Below are positions 44,635-53,273 of a stretch of DNA of 64,000 nt, piece by piece. The notes under the pieces are model-generated. The model did no database searches and had not been told where the DNA came from. It worked only from the letters and a program-made list of their open reading frames with translations. Position numbers and translations under genes: made by a program. How positions within the stretch are numbered: the first letter of the stretch is position 1; every line of letters starts with the position of its first letter. Source of the stretch: Streptomyces sp. NBC_00193 (GTDB lineage: Bacteria; Actinomycetota; Actinomycetes; Streptomycetales; Streptomycetaceae); NCBI RefSeq assembly GCF_026342735.1, contig NZ_JAPEMM010000001.1:3410001-3474000 (forward strand). The letters run 5' to 3'.

Positions 44635-46904
44635 GCGCGCCGGGCCCGATCACCGTCCTCGACGTGGGCGGCACCCATGTGCGCAGTGCCGCCTGGTCGC
44701 CCGGCGACGGACTCGGCGACACCCTCAACCAGCCGTCGCCGAGCCGCCTGCGGCACCCCGACACCCCCGTGGCCGAGCTGCGGGAACGCCTCCTCGCCAC
44801 CCTCAGCGCAGCGGTTCCCCGCACGCCCGGCGGCTCCGTCGCCGGTGTCTCCTTCGGCGCCGCCCTCGACCACCGCAGCGGCACCGTCTACGGCTCCGCA
44901 CCGCTGTTCGGCGACGAGACCACACCGCTGGACCTGCGCGGCGAGCTCACCACCCGGCGCCCCGACGTCCGGTGGCACATCGTCAACGACGTCACCGCCG
45001 CCCTGCTGCACTTCGTCTCCGCGCCGCACCGCCGCGCCCACCGCAAGGTGCTGCTGATGACCATCAGCTCCGGCATCGCCTGCCGCACCGTGGACCTGCG
45101 CAGCGGCGCGATCGCCACGGACGGCTGCGGGCTGCAGGGCGAGGTCGGCCACCTGCCCGCATCCGCCCGGCTGGCCGGCGAACCCGTCGAGCTGCTCTGC
45201 GACTGCGGCCGGCCCGGGCACGTGTCCTCGTACGCGTCCGGGCCGGGCCTGCGCCGGATGGCCGACGTCCTGCGGGAGCGCGCACCCGGCCGCTGGGAGC
45301 GCTCGCACCTGGGGCGCGCCATGGCGGACGGCGCCGACTTCGAACCGGCGCTCCGGGCGGCCCTGGGCGCGGGTGACGCGCTCGCGTCCGAACTCCTCGA
45401 CGCGGCCACGGCGCCCGTCGCCGACGTGCTGCGCAGTGCGCTCTGCCTCGATCCGGAGCTGGACGAACTCGCCCTCACCGGCGGTGTGGCCAGCGGCCTC
45501 GGCGCGTACTACGAGGCCTCGGTCCTCGGCCATCTCCGCCGCGAAGGGCTCTACCTCACCGGGGAGCGCGCACCGGAGTGGGCCACGGACCGCATCACCG
45601 TGTGCGCTCCGGGCGAGGCGAACGGCCTCATCGGGGCGGGCCTCGCGGCCCTGGACGCGGAACGACTGTCCGGCCCCGGCCCCGACGCCGCCCCTGCCCC
45701 CGCCCCCGGCCCGCGCGCGGCATCGAGCGCTCCGGACGCCACCCACCCCGCGGTCGTACGGGAAGGGGGCGCGACGCACCTGCGCCTGCGGCCCACCCCC
45801 GCACCCGGACCGGGGGAGCTCGGCGTCGCGCCCCTCGTCGCCGGGGTGTGCGGCACCGACCTGCAGATCCTGCGGGGTCTGCGCGACGACGGCGCCCCGG
45901 TGCTGGGCCACGAAGGAGTGGCCCGGATCATCGAGGTGGGCCCGGGCGTGACCGATCCGCGGCTGGTGCCCGGAGCCCACGTCGTGGTCAATCCCACGCA
46001 CCCGTCCGACCCGTCGTTCCTCCTCGGGCACAACGTGGACGGCATGCTGCAAGCCCGCATGCTCGTCCCCGAGAGCGCCGTCCGCGGCGGCCTCGTGCTC
46101 CCCCTGGAGCAGGTGCCCGAAGGGAACCTGCCCGCGCTGATCGAGCCCCTGGCGGTCGTACGGTACGCCCTGCTCGCGCTGCGCCGGCACGACCCCGACA
46201 CCCTGCTCGTGGTCGGCGACGGCACCGTCGGCCACCTCGCCGTACGCGCCGCCCGGCAGTGGCTCGGCCGCCCCGTGCGGACCGTCCACGTGCACCACAC
46301 CCCGGCGGGCCTGGACTGGAGCGGGCGGGCGCCGCACCGCGCCGACCACCGCGTCCTCGGGGACGGCCTGGAGGCGGGAACCCCCGCCGGGACGCTGGAC
46401 CGGGGCCGGGTCGCGGTCCTGATCGCCACACCGGCGCCGGCGACCCTGCCGAGCCTCGACCTGGCCCTGGCGGCGACGAAGGGCGCCGAGGTCGCCGTCG
46501 ACCTCGTCGGCGGACTGCGCCGGCCCGCCTTCAGCGCGTGGTTCCCGGGCATCGACCTGGCCGAGGTGCGGGCCGCCAACTGCGGCGGCACGCCCGAACC
46601 GCCCGTCGTCGCACGGCTCGCCACGGCCGACGGCCGCACGGTGTCGGTCCTGGGCCACCGCGGCGTGGCCAACGAACACCTGGAGTACGCGGCGGCCGAA
46701 CTGTGCCGGGACCCGGAGCGCTACCGGGACCTGGTGACGCACGAGACGGACCTCGCGGGGGCGGCCGCCATCCTGACCGCGCTCGCCCGCGACGAGGGCC
46801 GGATCGTCGACGGACGGCGGTTGGTGAAGCTCGCTGTGCGGACGGAAGCCGTACGGACGGAAACCGTGCGGACGGAAACCGTGCGGACGGAGGCCTCGTC
46901 ATGA
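44631..46904 (+). CDS. Fused ROK-type (cyclitol) kinase and zinc-type dehydrogenase
   Basis: 757 residues from GTG 44631. Residues 1 to about 350 are a ROK/glucokinase-type kinase: VLDVGGTHVRSA, GVSFGAALD, NDVTAALL with the catalytic Asp, GEVGHLP and the zinc motif CDCGRPGH. A Pro/Ala linker leads to a medium-chain dehydrogenase from about 380: VCGTDLQI and LGHEGVARIIEVG with catalytic zinc ligands, no four-Cys structural zinc loop, and VVGDGTVGHLAVRAA for NAD. Separate homologues are known in C7-cyclitol pathways (kinases such as AcbM/ValC and cyclitol dehydrogenases), so a bifunctional phosphorylation/oxidation of the valiolone core is likely. The C-terminus has a VRTEA/T repeat encoded by 15-bp units (46838-46894). 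Confidence 0.88.
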   Translation: MSAPGPITVLDVGGTHVRSAAWSPGDGLGDTLNQPSPSRLRHPDTPVAELRERLLATLSAAVPRTPGGSVAGVSFGAALDHRSGTVYGSAPLFGDETTPLDLRGELTTRRPDVRWHIVNDVTAALLHFVSAPHRRAHRKVLLMTISSGIACRTVDLRSGAIATDGCGLQGEVGHLPASARLAGEPVELLCDCGRPGHVSSYASGPGLRRMADVLRERAPGRWERSHLGRAMADGADFEPALRAALGAGDALASELLDAATAPVADVLRSALCLDPELDELALTGGVASGLGAYYEASVLGHLRREGLYLTGERAPEWATDRITVCAPGEANGLIGAGLAALDAERLSGPGPDAAPAPAPGPRAASSAPDATHPAVVREGGATHLRLRPTPAPGPGELGVAPLVAGVCGTDLQILRGLRDDGAPVLGHEGVARIIEVGPGVTDPRLVPGAHVVVNPTHPSDPSFLLGHNVDGMLQARMLVPESAVRGGLVLPLEQVPEGNLPALIEPLAVVRYALLALRRHDPDTLLVVGDGTVGHLAVRAARQWLGRPVRTVHVHHTPAGLDWSGRAPHRADHRVLGDGLEAGTPAGTLDRGRVAVLIATPAPATLPSLDLALAATKGAEVAVDLVGGLRRPAFSAWFPGIDLAEVRAANCGGTPEPPVVARLATADGRTVSVLGHRGVANEHLEYAAAELCRDPERYRDLVTHETDLAGAAAILTALARDEGRIVDGRRLVKLAVRTEAVRTETVRTETVRTEASS
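46838..46894 (+). repeat. 15-bp tandem repeat encoding VRTE(A/T)
   Basis: About four units of GTGCGGACGGAAACC close the kinase-dehydrogenase gene and add VRTEAVRTETVRTETVRTEA to the protein. The units are nearly identical, suggesting recent slippage; the tail is probably disordered. Confidence 0.85.
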
Positions 46905-47791
46905 GCTTCGCGCCGAGCTTTGCGTCGAGCCCCGTGCCGCGCCTCCCGCTGACCGGCCTCGTCGACTGGCGGCTCCCCGTACGCGGCGAGGCGGCCGTGG
47001 ACCTGGCCTTCCAACACCGCGTCGAGGGGCTCCAGTTCGACCTCGGAGGACCCGGACGCGGCCCCTGGCTGGACAAGCCGGGAACGGCCGGGGGAGCGGT
47101 CGGGCGGCTGCGCCGCACCGCCTCGGCCGCCGGAGTGACCCCCCTCGGTGTGGCGGCCAACGTGCTCAACGACATCGGCCTCACCGCCGCGGCGGGCACC
47201 CTGGCCGCCGCACGGGTCCGGTCGGTGATCGACCGGCTGCTGGACGTGGCCTGGGAGCTCGGTGTCCCGCTGGTGTTCCTGCCGAGCTTCCGGCGCAGCG
47301 CCATCGACGGCGAGGCGGCACTGATGCGCACCGCCGAGGTGCTGCGCTGGGCGGCGGCGCAGGCGCAGGCCCACGGCCTGCTCCTGGCCAACGAGAACGT
47401 GCTGCCCGCGCACCAGGCCCTGCGGCTGGTCGAGGAGGTCGGCTCGCCGGCGTTCCGGCTGCTGCTGGACAGCTACAACCCGGTCGGCGCCGGCATCGAC
47501 GTACCCGACCTGGTGGAGGCGACGGCCCCCTTCCTCGCCGACCAGATCCACCTCAAGGACGGCCCCGGCGCCCCCTCCGGCCCGCTCCTGGGCGACGGCG
47601 ACGGCCGTGTCGAGGAGACCGTCGACGCCGTGGCACGCCATCTGCCGGGCGTGCACGCCGTCGTGCTGGAGAACGACCACCGCGACGGGGACCGCACCCG
47701 GCTCCGCGCGGACCTCGAACGGGCCCGGGCGCTCGCCCGCAGGCTGCACCGACGAAGAATGGAGGCGGCACAGCCATGCCCCTCGTACTGA
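46901..47791 (+). CDS. Sugar phosphate isomerase/epimerase-like TIM barrel
   Basis: 296 residues from ATG 46901, overlapping the fusion gene by 4 nt. The xylose-isomerase-like TIM barrel is seen in VEGLQFDLGGPG, the long central helix pair, VPLVFLPSFRRSAI, LLANENVLPA with the metal Glu, LLLDSYNPV with Asp, DQIHLKDGPG with His-x-Lys-Asp and AVVLENDH with the last Glu. Members interconvert sugar or inositol ketones and epimers. In this operon it could epimerise valiolone or its 7-phosphate, alternatively to the VOC protein. Its 3' end overlaps the HAD gene by 16 nt. Confidence 0.85.
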   Translation: MSFAPSFASSPVPRLPLTGLVDWRLPVRGEAAVDLAFQHRVEGLQFDLGGPGRGPWLDKPGTAGGAVGRLRRTASAAGVTPLGVAANVLNDIGLTAAAGTLAAARVRSVIDRLLDVAWELGVPLVFLPSFRRSAIDGEAALMRTAEVLRWAAAQAQAHGLLLANENVLPAHQALRLVEEVGSPAFRLLLDSYNPVGAGIDVPDLVEATAPFLADQIHLKDGPGAPSGPLLGDGDGRVEETVDAVARHLPGVHAVVLENDHRDGDRTRLRADLERARALARRLHRRRMEAAQPCPSY

Positions 47792-48465
47792 CCGCTCACG
47801 CCCTGCTGTTCGACATGGACGGCACCCTCGTGGACTCCACCGCCGCCGTGGAACGCACCTGGCACCGCTTCGCCGCGCGGCACGGCCTCGACGCGGCCGA
47901 GATCCTGGCCTCCGCGCACGGCCAGCGCACCGCGGAGACCGTCGCCGCCCACGCCCCGCCGGGCACCGACGTGGAGGCCGAGACGGCCTGGCTCGTCGCC
48001 CAGGACATGGCCGACACCAGCGGCACCGTCGCCGTGCCGGGAGCCGCCGAACTGCTGGCGTCGCTGCCGCCGCACCGCTGGGCGCTCGTCACCTCCGCGG
48101 GCCGGGAACTGGCCGTACGGCGCATGGCGGCCGCCGGACTGCCGCTGCCGCAGGTCCTGGTCAGCGCGGACGACGTACGGGAGGGCAAGCCCTCGCCCGA
48201 GGGATTCGAGGCCGCCGCCGCCCTGCTCGGCGTCAGCCCCTCGGCCGCCGTCGTCTTCGAGGACGCCGAGCTCGGCCTGCTGGCCGCCGGCGCCGGCGGA
48301 TGCTTCTCGGTGGTCGTGGGCGCACACGGCGGAGACGCCGCCGAGGGCCGTCCCCGGATCGCCGATTTCACCGGGGCCACCTGCACCGCCTCCGACGAGG
48401 ACGGCCTGCGCCTGGTGCTCCCGACGTCCGCGCCGGCGCGCGTACGAGTGCCCGCGCGGACCTGA
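47776..48465 (+). CDS. HAD-family sugar (cyclitol) phosphatase
   Basis: 229 residues; GGAGG at 47760-47764 suits ATG 47776. Complete HAD motifs: LLFDMDGTLVDS (motif I with both Asp), VTSAGRE (II), KPSPEGF (Lys, III) and VFEDAELGLLAAGAGG (IV). The cap arrangement matches the glycerol-3-phosphate/DOG phosphatase subgroup acting on small sugar phosphates. In the operon with a cyclitol kinase it would remove the 7-phosphate near the end of the pathway. This contrasts with the HAD-like protein at 34.4 kb, which lacks motif I Asp. Confidence 0.9.
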   Translation: MPLVLTAHALLFDMDGTLVDSTAAVERTWHRFAARHGLDAAEILASAHGQRTAETVAAHAPPGTDVEAETAWLVAQDMADTSGTVAVPGAAELLASLPPHRWALVTSAGRELAVRRMAAAGLPLPQVLVSADDVREGKPSPEGFEAAAALLGVSPSAAVVFEDAELGLLAAGAGGCFSVVVGAHGGDAAEGRPRIADFTGATCTASDEDGLRLVLPTSAPARVRVPART

Positions 48466-48575
48466 CCCGCACGTCCCCGGCGGGCCGCCCCGCGGCATGC
48501 CCCTCTCCCGCCTCCCCGCACCCCGCCTCCCACTTCCCTTCCCTTCCTCTCCTCTCCGATCGGAGCGCCTTCGTC

Positions 48576-49778
48576 ATGCCCATCGACCAGAACACGCTGA
48601 TTCACGGCCACGTGGCCCCCGGATTCGAAGCCGTTCGCGAGGAGTTCGCCCGCAACTTCGCCGAGCGGGACGAACAGGGAGCCGCCGTCGCCGTGACCCT
48701 CGACGGCGAACTCGTCGTCGACCTCTGGGGCGGCGCCGCCGACCCCACCCGCGGTACCCCGTGGGGCGGCGACACGCGCCAGCTGATCTTCTCCGGCAGC
48801 AAGGGCATCCTCGCCACCGCACTGCTCCTCCTCGTCGACCGCGGTGTCGTCGACCTGGACCTGCCGATCGCCCACTACTGGCCCGAGTTCGCCGCCCAGG
48901 GCAAGGATCAGGTGACCCTGCGCGAGGTGGTGACCTTCACGGCGCGGATGCCGGCCGTCGCGGCCCAGCTGGCCCAGGACGACCTGGCGGACCCCGAGGC
49001 GATGGCGAAGCTGCTGGCCGACCAGCCCCAGGAGAGCGACCCGCGCGCGGAGGGCATCCTGTACGGCCCGTACGCGACCGGCTGGATCGTCGCCGAGGTG
49101 ATCCGCCGCGTCGACGGCCGCCGGCTGGACCGGTTCTTCGCGGAGGAGATCGCCGGTCCGCTCGGCCTCGACATCTCCTTCGGGATCCCGCCGGAGCTGG
49201 AGCACACGGTGGCGCGCACCGAGTACGGGACCGGCTTCCGCGACCAGTTCAGCGGCTACTTCACCAGCGAGGACCCGCTCACCCAGAAGATCTGGCAGAA
49301 CCCGATCCCGTTCCCGGAGGACGAGGAGATCTGGAACCGGCCGGACCGCCGCCTCGGCCTGATCCCCGCCGCCAACGTCATCGGCTCGGCCCGCGCCTTC
49401 GCGACCCTCTACGGCATCCTCGCCGCCGACGCGGCCCGCCCGTACGACGAGGCCCCGGTCCTGCTCTCCCGGCGGCTGCTGGACGAGGCACGGGCCCCGC
49501 GCGTCAGCAAGGTCGACCAGCTCATCGGCGTCCCCATGGTCTACGGCGGGGGCGGCTACCGGCTGCGGACCAACCCGCGCCCGGGCGTCGACGGCGACTC
49601 CTTCGGCCACGACGGCGCCGGCGGATCGGCCAACCAGGCCTGGCCGCGGGCCCGGGCGGGCGTCTCGTACGTCATGAACCGGCTGATCGCCCTCGGCCCC
49701 GACGACAAGCGGGCCTCCTCGATCGTCAAGGCCGTCGCGGAGTCCATGGCCGGCCTCGGCATCGGGAGCGGGGCGTGA
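48576..49778 (+). CDS. Serine hydrolase of the beta-lactamase/EstB family
   Basis: 400 residues from ATG 48576. The class C-like serine hydrolase pattern shows SGSKGILATALLLLVDRG (Ser-x-x-Lys nucleophile and base), a Tyr in ILYGPYATGWIVAEVI, and GHDGAGGS near the C-terminus. There is no signal peptide. Members are esterases, transesterases or acyltransferases (for example the lovastatin LovD group). Inside a cyclitol operon that also makes acyl-CoA, it could attach or remove an acyl group; this is inference. It is coupled to the E1 alpha gene by GTGA. Confidence 0.88.
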   Translation: MPIDQNTLIHGHVAPGFEAVREEFARNFAERDEQGAAVAVTLDGELVVDLWGGAADPTRGTPWGGDTRQLIFSGSKGILATALLLLVDRGVVDLDLPIAHYWPEFAAQGKDQVTLREVVTFTARMPAVAAQLAQDDLADPEAMAKLLADQPQESDPRAEGILYGPYATGWIVAEVIRRVDGRRLDRFFAEEIAGPLGLDISFGIPPELEHTVARTEYGTGFRDQFSGYFTSEDPLTQKIWQNPIPFPEDEEIWNRPDRRLGLIPAANVIGSARAFATLYGILAADAARPYDEAPVLLSRRLLDEARAPRVSKVDQLIGVPMVYGGGGYRLRTNPRPGVDGDSFGHDGAGGSANQAWPRARAGVSYVMNRLIALGPDDKRASSIVKAVAESMAGLGIGSGA

Positions 49779-50842
49779 CCGGCGACGGCATACGCCTCCT
49801 CGCGCCGGACGGCACCCGGGTGGCGCACCCGGAGCACGCGATCGACCTCTCGCCGGAGGAACTGCGCTCCCTCTACCGGGACATGGCGATGGCGCGGCGG
49901 TTCGACGCGGAGGGCGTGACCCTCCAGCGGCAGGGCGAGCTGGGCCTGTGGCCTTCGCTGCTCGGGCAGGAGGCCGCGCAGGTGGGTTCCGTACGGGCCC
50001 TGCGCGAGGACGACCACGTCTTCCCCAGCTACCGCGAGCACGCCGTCGCCCTGGGCCGGGGCATGGACCCGCTCGGACTCCTGCGGCTCTTCCGCGGAGT
50101 CGACCACGGCGACTGGGACCCGGAGGAGCACCGCTTCCACCTGTACACCCTGGTCATCGGCTCGCAGACGCTGCACGCGACCGGGTACGCCCTGGGGCTG
50201 GCCAAGGACGGCTCCGAGTCCGCCGTCGTCGCCTACTTCGGGGACGGCGCCACCGCGCAGGGAGACGTGTCCGAGGCCTTCAACTTCGCTGCCGTGTACG
50301 GCGCTCCGGTGGTGTTCTTCTGCCAGAACAACCAGTGGGCGATCTCGGAGTCCAACGAGAAGCAGACCCGGGTGCCGCTCCACCAGCGCGCGCAGGGCTT
50401 CGGATTCCCCGGCGTCCGGGTCGACGGCAACGACGTCCTCGCCTGCCTCGCCGTGACCCGGTGGGCGCTGGAGCGCGCCCGCCGCGGCGAGGGGCCGACG
50501 CTGATCGAGGCCTTCACGTACCGCATGGGCGCCCACACGACCTCCGACGACCCGTCCCGCTACCGGGACGCCGCCGAGGTGGAGAGCTGGCGGGCGAAGG
50601 ACCCGCTGCTGCGGCTCGAACGGCTGCTGCGGGCCGAGGGCGCCGCGGACGACGCCTTCTTCGCCGAGACCGAAGCGGCCGGCGAGGCGCTGGCGGCCCG
50701 GGTCCGCGAGGGCGTCCGCGCCATGACCACGCCCGACGACCGCAACCTCTTCGACCACGTCTACGCCGAACCGCACGCGCTGGTGGACGAGGAACGCGCG
50801 GCGTTCGACGTCTACCGGGCGGCCTTCGCCCAGGAGGGATGA
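49775..50842 (+). CDS. 2-oxoacid dehydrogenase E1 component, alpha subunit
   Basis: 355 residues from GTG 49775. Thiamine diphosphate-binding motif GDGATAQGDVSEAFNFAAVY with FFCQNNQWAIS, the E1alpha signature YRMGAHTTSDDPSRYR and VFPSYREHAVALGRG. It is closest in pattern to the branched-chain/pyruvate dehydrogenase E1alpha of actinobacteria. With the beta subunit and E2 it would convert a 2-oxo acid to an acyl-CoA. No E3 gene is nearby, so the housekeeping E3 would be needed. Its place in the operon suggests an acyl-CoA supply for the product. Confidence 0.92.
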   Translation: MTGDGIRLLAPDGTRVAHPEHAIDLSPEELRSLYRDMAMARRFDAEGVTLQRQGELGLWPSLLGQEAAQVGSVRALREDDHVFPSYREHAVALGRGMDPLGLLRLFRGVDHGDWDPEEHRFHLYTLVIGSQTLHATGYALGLAKDGSESAVVAYFGDGATAQGDVSEAFNFAAVYGAPVVFFCQNNQWAISESNEKQTRVPLHQRAQGFGFPGVRVDGNDVLACLAVTRWALERARRGEGPTLIEAFTYRMGAHTTSDDPSRYRDAAEVESWRAKDPLLRLERLLRAEGAADDAFFAETEAAGEALAARVREGVRAMTTPDDRNLFDHVYAEPHALVDEERAAFDVYRAAFAQEG

Positions 50843-50843
50843 G

Positions 50844-51842
50844 ATGACGACCACCACGGTGGCCGGCGAGCAGATGACCCTGGTGGCGGCGCTCAACGCC
50901 TCCCTGCGCACCGCCCTCGTCGAGGACCCCAAGACCCTCCTCATGGGAGAGGACATCGGCCGGCTCGGCGGGGTGTTCCGGGTGACCGACGGGCTGCAGA
51001 AGGACTTCGGCGAGCACCGCGTGATGGACACCCCGCTGGCCGAGTCGGGCATCGTCGGCACCGCGATCGGGCTGGCCCTGAGCGGCTACCGGCCGGTCGT
51101 GGAGATCCAGTTCGACGGGTTCGTCTTCCCCGCCTACGACCAGATCGTCACCCAGCTCGCCAAGATGCACGCCCGCTCGCGGGGCAGGGTGCGGCTCCCG
51201 GTCGTGATCCGCATCCCGTACGGCGGCGGGATCGGCGCCGTGGAGCACCACTCGGAGTCGCCGGAGGCGCTGTTCGCCCACGTCGCCGGGTTGCGCGTGA
51301 TGTCGCCGGCCACCCCCTCCGACGCGTACTGGATGCTCCAGGAAGCCGTACGGAGCGACGACCCGGTGATCTTCCTCGAACCGAAGCGGCGCTACTACGA
51401 GAAGGGCGAGGTCGACACCCGGCCCGCCGCCCGCCCCGGGCCCCCCACCGCGCGCGTGGTGCGCGAGGGGACGGACCTCACGCTGGTGGCGTACGGGCCC
51501 ATGGTCGCGACCTGCCTGAACGCGGCGGCGGTGGCGGCCGAGGAGGGGCGCGACCTGGAAGTGGTCGACCTCCGGTCGATCTCCCCGATCGACTTCGACA
51601 CCGTCGCCCGCTCGGTCCGCCGGACGGGCCGGCTGGTCGTGGCGCACGAGGCACCGGTCTTCTTCGGCGCCGGCGCGGAGATCGCCGCCCGGATCACGGA
51701 GCGCTGCTTCTACCACCTGGAAGCCCCCGTCCTGCGGGTCGGCGGCTACCACACCCCCTATCCACCGTCCCGGCTGGAGGACGAGTACCTCCCGGGACTC
51801 GACCGCGTGCTGGACGCGGTCGACCGAGCACTCGCCGCCTGA
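50844..51842 (+). CDS. 2-oxoacid dehydrogenase E1 component, beta subunit
   Basis: 332 residues, AGGAGGGATGAG before ATG 50844, 1 nt after the alpha subunit stop. Typical transketolase-type beta subunit: LLMGEDIGRLGGVFRVT, DTPLAESGIVGTAIGLALSG, FVFPAYDQIVTQLAKMHAR, IPYGGGIGAVEHHSESPE and the C-terminal VVDLRSISPIDFDTV. It forms the alpha2beta2 E1 that decarboxylates the 2-oxo acid. The pattern fits branched-chain rather than acetoin substrates, but this cannot be settled by eye. Confidence 0.93.
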   Translation: MTTTTVAGEQMTLVAALNASLRTALVEDPKTLLMGEDIGRLGGVFRVTDGLQKDFGEHRVMDTPLAESGIVGTAIGLALSGYRPVVEIQFDGFVFPAYDQIVTQLAKMHARSRGRVRLPVVIRIPYGGGIGAVEHHSESPEALFAHVAGLRVMSPATPSDAYWMLQEAVRSDDPVIFLEPKRRYYEKGEVDTRPAARPGPPTARVVREGTDLTLVAYGPMVATCLNAAAVAAEEGRDLEVVDLRSISPIDFDTVARSVRRTGRLVVAHEAPVFFGAGAEIAARITERCFYHLEAPVLRVGGYHTPYPPSRLEDEYLPGLDRVLDAVDRALAA

Positions 51843-51857
51843 AGGGGCTGTTGAAAG

Positions 51858-53231
51858 ATGACGGACACCATGGTCCGGTACCAGGAGTTCCGCCTGCCCG
51901 ACGTCGGTGAGGGGCTGCAGGACGCGGAGATAGCCCGCTGGCACGTCGGCGTGGGGGACACGGTGACGGACGGGCAGGTGGTCTGCGAGATCGAGACGGC
52001 CAAGGCCATGGTCGAACTGCCCGTCCCGTTCGCGGGGGTGGTGCGCGAACTCCGCTTCCCGGAGGGGACGACGGTGGACGTGGGCGAGGTCATCATCACC
52101 GTCGCACCGCCGGGAGCCGACCTTGCCCCGGCCGCTGTCGCTGCCCCGGCCCAGGCCCCGGCTCCCGCCGCTGCCGTCACGCAGGCTCCGGCGGAGCCCG
52201 CCCGGCAGCCGGTCCTGGTCGGGTACGGGGCGGCCGCCGCCCCGACCTCCCGCCGCCCCCGCCGCCAGGCCCCGGCGCCTTCCGCAGCCCCCGCCGCCCA
52301 CGCCGTCCCCGCCGTCCCGGTACGGGGCACCGAGCGGCCGATGGCGAAGCCGCCGGTACGGAAACTCGCCCGGGACCTGGGGGTGGACCTCGGCCGGGTG
52401 CGCCCCAGCGGGCGGCACGGGGACATCACCCGTGAGGACGTGCGCACGGCGGCCGCCGCAGCGGTGCAGGTGCCGGTGCCCGTACCGGCGGAGTCGCAGG
52501 AACAGGAACAGGCACAGGCGCAGGCACGGGCACACGAGACGAGGATCCCCGCCAGTGCCGTGCGCAAGGCGACGGCCCGGGCCATGACCGAGAGCGCCTT
52601 CGGAGCCCCGCACGTGACGGAGTTCGTCACGGTCGACGTCACCCGCACCATGAAGCTCGTCGAGCGCCTGCGCAAGGATCCCGAGTTCGCCGGCGTCCGG
52701 GTGAGTCCGCTGCTCCTCGCCGTACGGGCCCTGCTCTTCGCCGTCCGCCGCCATCCGGAGATCAACGCCTCGTGGGACGAGGAGCGGCAGGAGATCGTCC
52801 TCAAGCACCGCGTCAACCTCGGCATCGCCGCGGCGACACCGCGCGGGCTGCTCGTGCCCAACATCAAGGACGCGCAGTCCCTGTCCCTGCCGCGGCTCGC
52901 GGCGGCGCTGGACGGCCTGGTGACCACCGCGCGCGAGGGCCGGACCACTCCGGCCGACCTCGGCGGCGGGACCCTCACCGTGACCAACATCGGCGTCTTC
53001 GGCATCGACACGGGAACCCCGATCCTCAACCCCGGCGAGGCGGCGATCCTCGCCCTCGGCGCGATCGGCCCCCGCCCGTGGGTCCACCGGGGCGAGGTCG
53101 TACCCCGTCAGGTCACCACGCTGGCCCTGTCGTTCGACCACCGGCTCGTGGACGGGGAGCTCGGTTCGCGGGTCCTCGCGGACGTCGCCGCCGTCCTGCA
53201 CGACCCGCGGCGTCTGGCCACCCATGGCTGA
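51858..53231 (+). CDS. 2-oxoacid dehydrogenase E2 (lipoyl acyltransferase)
   Basis: 457 residues. One lipoyl domain (residues 8-83) with the lipoylated Lys49 in IETAKAMVE, a Pro/Ala linker, a peripheral-subunit-binding domain (PPVRKLARDLGVDLGRV, then GRHGDITREDV) and the catalytic domain ending in LSFDHRLVDG with the active-site His. It transfers the acyl group to CoA. The linker holds a Gln/Glu/Ala-rich stretch (ESQEQEQAQAQARA). Together with the two E1 genes it completes the complex except E3. Confidence 0.94.
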   Translation: MTDTMVRYQEFRLPDVGEGLQDAEIARWHVGVGDTVTDGQVVCEIETAKAMVELPVPFAGVVRELRFPEGTTVDVGEVIITVAPPGADLAPAAVAAPAQAPAPAAAVTQAPAEPARQPVLVGYGAAAAPTSRRPRRQAPAPSAAPAAHAVPAVPVRGTERPMAKPPVRKLARDLGVDLGRVRPSGRHGDITREDVRTAAAAAVQVPVPVPAESQEQEQAQAQARAHETRIPASAVRKATARAMTESAFGAPHVTEFVTVDVTRTMKLVERLRKDPEFAGVRVSPLLLAVRALLFAVRRHPEINASWDEERQEIVLKHRVNLGIAAATPRGLLVPNIKDAQSLSLPRLAAALDGLVTTAREGRTTPADLGGGTLTVTNIGVFGIDTGTPILNPGEAAILALGAIGPRPWVHRGEVVPRQVTTLALSFDHRLVDGELGSRVLADVAAVLHDPRRLATHG

Positions 53232-53273
53232 GGGCGCTCCGCACCATCCCCACGACACCCCCTGGGAGGGACC

